From contig JBAIAA010000321.1 in assembly GCA_037893245.1 (NCBI GenBank), positions 930,001 through 994,000 of the forward strand: DNA of 64,000 nucleotides. The letters are read 5' to 3'. The DNA is from Crossaster papposus. Lineage: Eukaryota > Echinodermata > Asteroidea > Velatida > Solasteridae. Within the stretch, counting starts at the first letter, position 1; each line of letters begins with the position of its first letter. Below, one piece after another: positions 57,647 to 64,000 of the stretch. Position numbers and translations under genes: made by a program. The notes beneath the pieces are model-generated. The model worked only from the letters and a program-made list of their open reading frames with translations. It had not been told where the DNA came from and made no database searches.

Positions 57647-58206
57647 TGTAGCCAAATAAGGAGGAATCCACTGGGGGCGATTCCATGAATGTGGTCGAGG
57701 CTACTCAAATAGTAAATGAAGATGTGGAACGGGAAGTTGTATTTACAGTTATTTTATTACAACAACTTAAATTTCCAAAAGAACTAAAAGGCGCCGAAAG
57801 AACGGGCAGGCGCCGAAAGAACGACAGCCAATTGGATGTCTGTAATCAAGTCGCCTTGGACGACCAAGCTCGTGCCACACAACCCGTGTACGAATATATC
57901 AGTATTAAGGTGTGGCTAGAACAAAAGTCAAAGGACCAATGCCTCAAACACTGCCTTGCGCCAACAAGAAAACTAAGCAAGCAATTAACAAAGCAAAAGA
58001 ATGTAAAGTATGCAACAATGGGCCTATTGTTTAATGCAGCACGCGAGGGCGCAATTACAAACAAAGTTGTTTAAGTTGTAGAGGGCAGTATTTCCTAAAT
58101 TATAGAGGGAGCTATAATTATAGCTATGTCTATTGGAAACTCTCTCTCTATATATATATATATGGGAAAATAGTCTGGGGCCTGTCGAGGAAGGCGACTG
58201 GTCACA
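57647..58206 (+). repeat. 560-bp direct repeat, downstream copy
   Basis: Nearly identical to 53393-53952. It runs directly into the Penelope-like coding region. A TATATATA run and GGGAAAATAGTCTGGGGCCT lie near its end. Confidence 0.85.
57685..58074 (+). CDS. Unknown 129-residue open frame in the direct repeat
   Basis: This frame begins at ATG within CGATTCCATGAATG and stays open for 129 codons. It reads MNVVEATQIVNEDVEREVVF, an Arg/Lys-rich middle (AERTGRRRKNDSQ) and RKLSKQLTKQKNVKYATMG. The upstream repeat copy has a stop in it. No domain is recognised. It may be a small 5' gene of the Penelope-like element or non-coding. Confidence 0.35.
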   Translation: MNVVEATQIVNEDVEREVVFTVILLQQLKFPKELKGAERTGRRRKNDSQLDVCNQVALDDQARATQPVYEYISIKVWLEQKSKDQCLKHCLAPTRKLSKQLTKQKNVKYATMGLLFNAAREGAITNKVV

Positions 58207-60065
58207 TCTATCAGACGCTCAACTCTCCAACATTGAACTGGTAGCATTGGGCAGGGGCCTTAACTTCATCCCGACCCCCCAAAAACCAAAAAGGTCGACC
58301 ATCCTTCGCCATTCCCGATCCTTCTTCAGAAAGATGAGATTACGGTTAAGAATGGCAGGGAGAGTCAGACCTATAAGCTCACACCCGTTCAAACTACCTT
58401 CAACTTGGACTCCCCAACCTACCTTCAATCTAAACCTAGAGTCATATATTGAAGGCACTCTGGAGGAACTGTCCAGACTGAAAATTCAAAATGTCAAACT
58501 AAATATAACAAAAGCAGAACGTGTTGCGCTATCTGGCCTTAAGAAAAGACAGGATATTATCATCAAACAATTCGATAAAGGCCGCGGTGTGTGCGTCCTT
58601 AACAAACAAGACTACATACGTGAAGGGACACGACAATTAACGGCCCCCACTATGAAGAAATTAACAGGGACTTGACCGATGAAACCGCGGAATTAGTCTC
58701 TCAAGCCATACGCCAACTCTACGTGGACGGACTCATATCGAAAGACATATCGGAGTTTCTTAACCCCCGCAACCACGACATTAAAACACCTTGCCTTTAC
58801 CTCCTACCGAAAGTTCACAAAAAAGTACCAGAAGGAACACGGTTCGTGGGGAGGCCAATCATTAGTGGTTGCGGAGGACCGACTCAATCCATATCCAAAT
58901 ACATAGACTATTTCTTGCTCCCAATTGTCAAACAGCAAAGCACATACACACGCGATTCTGGGCATGTGCTTGAAAAACTAAATAACCTGACATTGGAGCA
59001 AGATAACTTATTTATAACACTGGATATAGTATCCATGTACACTAACTGCCCACAAGATGAGGCAATTGAATCAGTTTGTGACGCACTTGCAATGGCCGAT
59101 GACAGACTATACGCAATACCCAAGCCCACGACAGACCACGCGCGACGTCTCCTTGAACTCATTATGCGTCGAAACACGTTTGAATTTAATGGCAAGTTTT
59201 TCAGACAAAAAATTGGCGTGGCCATGGGCAGCGAATGCAGTCCGGAGATTTGTGACATAACTCTATTCAAATACGAACAAGACAAAATCCTCCCTCACAA
59301 TCCCTCAATTGTGAGCTACATGAGATATAGGGACGATGTTCTTATAATCTTTAACGGAAATGAAAAGCAGGCTGCTGACCTAGTGCAATCACTTAATAAA
59401 ATTCACCCTACGCTGAAGTTCACGTCTGAGATCTCGCACCGCCAAGTCACTTTTCTCGACCTTATTATCTACAAAGGCGAACGATTCATACATGAAGGGA
59501 TATTGGATACTCGAGTCGCTACCAAAAAAACTGATACATTTCAGTACCTAGCTCGAGATTCAGCACACCCTAAGTCGGTATTTGGCGGATTAATCAAGGG
59601 CGAAGTGACCAGATACAAACGTATATGTACCCATTCAAAAGACTTTGAGGAGAGGGTTGAATTCTTCAAAGACAAACTTCAAAAGCGCGGATACACAAAC
59701 GAAGACCTAGCTCTCCTTTCTCAAAGGGGAAAGACTCCCGCGGACCCTAAGCGTTTAAAACAAAACCAACAATATCCCACTGGTGTTCGTCCTACCATAC
59801 TACCCACATGTCGCGCACCCAGCCCTGAAACGGGCTATCCTCAAACACTGGCCCTTGATTAGCGAAAACGAATATCTGAATAGGCTATTTGATACCCAAC
59901 CCATAACGGCACAAAAACATAAAAGATGAACTTGTTCGATCTAGGACTAAAGCGTCTCCACAATCCAACCAAGAGGAACACAATCTTGATGAGGAGAATC
60001 TTCAAATTCTATTGGAACTATTGAAAGAACAAAACAATGATCAAAGAAATGGATCTCAAGACTAA
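58206..60065 (+). pseudogene. Penelope-like reverse transcriptase without visible GIY-YIG domain
   Basis: The first part (58206-58660) has the N-terminal block LGRGLNFIPTPQKPKR and QFDKGRGVCVLNKQDY. A frameshift near the CCCCC run at 58644 leads to 58672-59862. That part contains LLPKVHKKVPEGTRFVGRPI, SGCGGPTQSISKYIDYFLLP, LDIVSMYTNCPQDEAI, AMGSECSPEICD, MRYRDDVLIIF (catalytic RDD; usual Y/F-x-DD) and FLDLIIYKG. A second frameshift near 59760 leads to PLVFVLPYYP-like and KDELVRSRTK sequence, and the last frame stops at 60065. After LVRSRTK, GIY-YIG-bearing elements continue with the nuclease; none is seen here or downstream to 61360. It is probably an endonuclease-lacking type or has lost the domain. 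Confidence 0.85.
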
Positions 60066-61360
60066 AACAAAATACATAAGTCAAACCCCACCACCCCCCC
60101 CCCGCCCCCCTCCTTGTTCTTGCCATGCGTCATATAAACCGACACACAAATAAAAACAAGGAAAGCAAAATGAACTATATAAGAGGTTGACTGATGAAGT
60201 GCATGATATAGCACAGAAAATATGCCCTGCTCCCCTTCCAAAAAAGGAGAAAAAAGAGGGGACGGCATATTATCACCGGTAAAAATCAATCACTGTGTGA
60301 ACTAAAAACAAAGGGACCACTGTGGCAATACACAAACCAGTCATCGCGTCGCCAAAACCAGAGACAGGGTTTGAAACTCCCGCTTTTAGGGAATGTCTAA
60401 CCCAATTGGCCTGCAGACGTTTGATGTATTTGCCCGTCCACGAACTCCAACCACGGACTGTCATCTAGCAGAGATAAGGTGGCTAAAACTGACCCCCAGA
60501 TGCGTGTCTTACGGAAAAAAAAGGAAAACAAGAGCTAAAAATCACGCTCTGGAGAGACCAGTCAAACAGCCACTCTCTAGCATACCCACTAGTTAACGTA
60601 CAATTACAGATTTATCTTCGGCAGAACAGTCACAAATACAATCCATATGATACTTGTCAGCAGAACCTTTTCCGCGTCTCAAAAAAAATAACGAAAAGCA
60701 CGGAGGGGTTCTGTTGAAACTTGTACACGAAACACCCTCCCCCCCCCCCCATTCCTACAGACTGCAATCTCGCAGAAAAAAATGGCCTGAACTGACCTCC
60801 CATGAAGCGTATATCACTGGAAAAAAACCTTAAATTAGGAATTACGCTCTGGGCGGGATAGTTACGCAACCACACTGCTGGAATACCAGCACACAATAAA
60901 TCATGCAGATTTATCTCTGTAGACCAAAAACTACCTAAAATCCAATGATACCTTACGCAGCAGAACTGCTTCAGCATCTCCAAAAAAAATAACGAAAACG
61001 ATGGGAAAAAGTTCTGACTTGTGAAAACTTCCATAAAACACCCTCTCCTTCCCAAATAGAATGAGTTCTGATTCACTGCAGCTAACTCTGGAATTGATCA
61101 AAAAAACACAAAAAGATTAACTGATCATTCCTTGAAGTATGCGTGCATAAACCGGTTTCTCTGTGCTATACCTTCTTGCAAAAGCACTCCATTAGAATTT
61201 AAAAACCTAATAGCCTCACAGAAAAAGAAAGAAAATTCCACAAAACCCAGTGTTACACGTCCTTCACATTAATGTCCTTCCCAGGTGACCGAGAATCGCT
61301 CTAAAAATTAAAAAACCTTGAGTGACATGTATGATTACGCTGCTTCCCAATAAACACAAT
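60066..61360 (+). other. 3' non-coding part of the Penelope-like element
   Basis: It matches the 3' part of the copy at 45863-46830 in reverse. C-runs occur at 60092-60112 and 60736-60750. It ends at CCCAATAAACACAAT (about 61360), after which the two copies diverge; this defines the 3' terminus. An AATAAA-type hexamer lies within the last 15 bases. Confidence 0.75.
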
Positions 61361-61854
61361 ACCATTTTTAAGGGGGGTGGCCAATACCATTTTTAAGGGG
61401 GGTGTGACCAATTCTTAAAACTTTGTACTGGGAGGGGCTCTGCATCACCCAACATACAGCAAATATAAGGGAAAGTTTTTTTTTAGGGATCTGGGATGAT
61501 GCGTACCAGAAACAACAGGTTTGACCTCATAATGACCTTTACGATGACTTTGTGGGATAAAGTTGACCTCAAATCATTAAAATAACATCAGAATCAGATT
61601 CTCCAACCCCGAAAACCCCTAAAAAAATGTATCATTTATGATTCTGGCTCTTTTAATTTCTTCACTGCGATTGACCTCTGACCCGGATGTCGGCCATATT
61701 GGATTTTGGCCAAAATGGCCGCCCCGTGGGGCGCCCGTCTTGGCGCCCGGCAAAAATCGAAAAGGTATGCTATGAACAGCATCTGGGCCAAATTTGGTGC
61801 TTTTGGAAGAATTTGAACCAAACAGCCCCTATAGTGCCCTAACATCCCTGACTA

Positions 61855-61981
61855 GTATGAGGAATTCCGAATCTGAATCTCCCCCTCCCCTCTCCGAATC
61901 TCCTTTCCATTTTTCCTTGTTGAGGATACAGAAATTGTGGTACCGGTAGCTAAGTTTTGAAAAGTCATAAATTCACATTAC
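61855..61981 (-). other. Start of gene 2 intron 1
   Basis: On the minus strand the donor GTAATG at 61981-61976 opens the intron. A C/T-rich stretch (61883-61915) lies before the TIR element. Nothing else was seen. Confidence 0.5.
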
Positions 61982-62103
61982 CTTTCTGTTCTTGTGCAGA
62001 CATGCGGCCCATTCTGGTCCAAAGTAGGAAGGCCTGAAACGTCGGCTATTCCCATAAGAACGACCAGAACCACAGGAGTAAGCATGGCATGCAGAGCCCC
62101 CAT
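61982..62103 (-). CDS. Gene 2 first coding exon: signal peptide and start of EMI domain
   Basis: From ATG 62103 the minus strand encodes MGALHAMLTPVVLVVLMGIA, a clear hydrophobic signal peptide. DVSGLPTLDQNGPHVCTRTE follows, and the exon ends before GTAATG in phase 2. N-x-x-V-C-T-R-T-E is the typical opening of EMI domains. The next exons (48722-48621 and 48352-48252) continue it in phase. The product is therefore secreted or a type I membrane protein of the EMILIN/MEGF-like group; its later domains are not established. Confidence 0.85.
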
Positions 62104-62284
62104 GATTGACTCGACTCCTAGACTACCGCCAGTTACTTCTAGACCTTCAATGCACCAACAAAAAACGAAGAAATATTTAATTTACATTTTAATTTAAATT
62201 TACTATACAACTACATTTCAGCTACCAGTATTTATATTTGTACCACATTTTCTGTCATTCAAGAAAATGGTAACATGGATATTC

Positions 62285-62860
62285 CTGTATACAAAAGATA
62301 CACCATTGGTGTATGGATAGATTTGGGGATTGTATTTTATAGTAAATATCGTGTAACTGTCCTGTCCGAAGTTTTACAATGGATGCCGAGAAAAACACGG
62401 CGTCGAGCAGTTATTCTTTGTCTTTTCGCGATCGCCGTCAGTGGCGATCGTGAATTTTTTTAAATAAAATTCAATTTTCAGAACAATTACAGGATCTTTT
62501 GCGCAATCTTTTTGTTGGATGCCTACGGCGATCGGCGATCGCGAATTTTTCTTTATAAAATTAAATTTCTCGGAATAATGACATGATATCTAGCGCAATC
62601 ATCTTGCTGGATGCCTAGAATTATTATTTACTTTCAAATGAGTAAGATATTTCTTAATAATTCAGGATGGGTGTCTTAAAAACAATTAGGGTGTCTCAAA
62701 AATTTTCTTTATAAAATTAAATTTTTCGTAATAATGACATGATATCTAGCGCAATCATCTTGCTGGATGCCTAGAATCATTATTTACTTTCAATTGAGTA
62801 AGATATTTCTTAATAATTCAGGATGGGTGTCTCAAAAACAATTCGGCTGTCTCAAAAAAA
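62285..62860. mobile_element. ~370-bp MITE family, copy 6, with internal duplications
   Basis: It shares AAGATACACCATTGGTGTAT, CCTGTCCGAAGTTTTACAAT and GATGCCGAGAAAAACACGGC with the other copies. Near 62520-62860 the right half is repeated: GATATCTAGCGCAATCATCT occurs twice (62585 and 62741). It lies upstream of the gene 2 start, where a promoter would be expected. Confidence 0.7.
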
Positions 62861-62864
62861 ATAC

Positions 62865-63310
62865 AACGCTCCTTTATACCCCAGTCACAATTGGCTTGCG
62901 ATGGGTTTGCGATTAGTTTGCGGCGGATTTCTAGGCATTTTTGGCCAGGGCCCCACGGGACTCCTTGCGGCTGCCGGGTAATTTGTTGGCATCGGGCGGG
63001 CATCGAGTTACTTTTAACTCGGACTTAAAACCTGGTGCGGCGTTTCGCATCGCAAACTGATCGCCAATAAATCGGTCGATGCCTAGCCGATGTCCGGCAG
63101 GGCATCGCACACGTCAGGCGGGCGCCGAGCCAAATTTTGGACAACCCAGACAATCAATATATCGGCCAGGCGCCGTCCACACGCCGGCCGAGTCCCGCCA
63201 GGCGTCCGGCCGACTTGGCGGTGCCTGGCCGGAAATCGGCCGGGGGCCAGACGGCGCCCTGCCGGCGCCCTGCCTGAAATCGGTCATGCATCGGCCGGGG
63301 CTTGCAGGGT
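62865..63310. mobile_element. GC-rich word-saturated MITE (CGGGCATCG/GGCCG words), one end seen
   Basis: It begins ATACCCCAGTCACAATTGGC. The interior is rich in GGCATCG, GCCGGGC and CGGCCGG words. The right end is unclear. Frames on both strands are compositional artefacts. Confidence 0.5.
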
Positions 63311-63522
63311 AAAACAAAGCGGCTCATCTACATCTACACACAGTTTATCACACAAGTTTCATAGTGCAAGTACTACATCTCTTCTTTAGCCACCAATGCA
63401 ACAAGAACCAGGTTTAAGCGGTATAGCGTGCAAACGCCAACCTCTCCCTCAACCGGGCGACCTACACGCGCTGTGCAGGTGCCCGCAAGCGTTGTGGAGG
63501 TATCTACGGCATTTTCTTATTT

Positions 63523-64000
63523 AATGGCCCTGTCACACCAGAACATTTTAGGCCAACGCGTGAGTAGCGTGTTGTAATTTTGGCAACACGCTGGCAAACG
63601 CTAACCAACGCTAGGCCAGCGTTAGCAACACGATGAGCGCGTTACTCACACGCTGGGACACGCTGTCATACGCTGAGGAATTTTTTTTCTTTAAAATAGC
63701 TACAATTTCCAGCGTTTGCCAGCGTGTGACTGCACACGCTGGCGGCGCGTTTTAGATTCGTTACTCACGCGTCGAACACGTTAGGCGATCGTTATCAACC
63801 CGCTACTCACACGCTGGCGTACGCCGGCGTACGCTTGCGACACGCTGGTTATGGCCCTGCCACACCAGGACGTTTTAGGCCAATGCATGAGTAGCGCGTT
63901 AAAAATAGTTGATACGCTGGCAATTGCTGAACTTTTACAGAAAAAGTCAAGTGGAACCGTGATTTCAGCGTGTTCATACAGGTTGATAACGGGTTCATAG
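63523..64000. mobile_element. ACGCTGG-saturated MITE, first unit and start of a second
   Basis: TGGCCCTGTCACACCAGAAC at 63523 and TGGCCCTGCCACACCAGGAC at 63852 are direct copies of one terminus, each followed by TTTTAGGCCAA. The interior is dominated by ACACGCTGG, CGCTGGC and GTTACTCAC words. It continues past the window. Confidence 0.6.

Larger units (their letters stand above)
52680..61854. mobile_element. 9.2-kb element with ~350-bp TIRs containing a Penelope-like retroelement
   Basis: The ends TAGTCAGGGGTGTTAGGG and CCTAACATCCCTGACTA are inverted, flanked by GTA on both sides (or TA if the motif is read two bases shorter). Arms run to about 53035 and back to about 61480. They share CCAAATTTGGCC, CCATATTGGA and AATCTGATTCTGA. 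Inside are 560-bp direct repeats, a 689-bp palindrome, a minisatellite and a Penelope-like gene. No DDE transposase was seen. It lies wholly within intron 1 of gene 2. Confidence 0.75.

Noticed and set aside
60188..60225. Possible hammerhead ribozyme in the Penelope-like 3' region (CTGATGA followed by a short stem and GAAA)
   Set aside because: Penelope-like elements can carry hammerheads, but here the first stem II pair would be A-A, no clear cleavage triplet or stem I is visible, and the motif is not in the direct repeat where it is expected.
62993..63389. Arg/Pro-rich frames at the right edge
   Set aside because: Compositional by-products of a GC-rich MITE.

Overview
This looks like a window from a marine invertebrate deuterostome genome, most likely an echinoderm. 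That is an inference from hyalin-repeat (HYR), SUEL-lectin, SEA and EMI exons, small GT-AG exons in large introns, LINE, Penelope-like, Helitron and mariner elements, and a very high density of foldback and MITE elements. No species marker was identified. There are no operons, rRNA genes or CRISPR arrays. Most long open frames are either chance or transposon debris. Two host genes are supported. Gene 1 is on the + strand, from 5430 (5' end not found) to a stop at 22490. It encodes a type I membrane protein with the order SUEL-type galactose-binding lectin, five HYR modules, EGF-like, SEA, EGF-like, transmembrane helix and a short cytoplasmic tail ending in SDESMYY. Fourteen exons are placed with GT-AG borders and matching phases; the ectodomain modules are almost all phase 1-1 exons. 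Gene 2 is on the - strand. Its first exon (62103-61982) encodes a signal peptide, and exons at 48722-48621 and 48352-48252 complete an EMI domain. Its 13-kb first intron holds a 9.2-kb terminal-inverted-repeat element with a Penelope-like retroelement inside. Later exons of gene 2 are uncertain. Layout: 1-390 is half of a large foldback element whose full copy is at 34490-35372. 1795-3608 is a non-autonomous Helitron with both termini recognisable. 5430-22568 is gene 1, whose introns carry a decayed LINE (7135-8130), a GC-rich MITE (8668-9324), a poly-G block, hairpin MITEs, tRNA-like sequences, a SINE and several copies of a ~370-bp MITE. 22631-24130 holds a TTGGCGC-saturated MITE and nested foldbacks. 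25155-28800 is a minus-strand CR1/Jockey-type LINE with in-frame tandem amplification inside its endonuclease. 28880-30520 is a 5'-truncated Penelope-like element with a GIY-YIG domain. 31222-34014 is a TIR element with arms built of ~33-bp repeats. 35565-39142 is a 3.6-kb mariner/IS630-like element containing its own deletion derivative. 39394-42337 is a composite of nested MITEs with a 778-bp tandem duplication. 43680-44860 is another LINE. 45104-47613 is a TIR element containing a Penelope fragment. 47835-48185 is a GAGATATCTC satellite. 48886-49990 is a pair of interleaved inverted repeats. 50704-52410 is a second mariner-like element. 52680-61854 is the large TIR element with the second Penelope-like element, 560-bp direct repeats and a perfect 689-bp palindrome. 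62285-64000 is more MITE sequence. Apart from the two host genes, the window is a record of nested transposition. The most distinctive theme is MITEs whose interiors are saturated with one short word.
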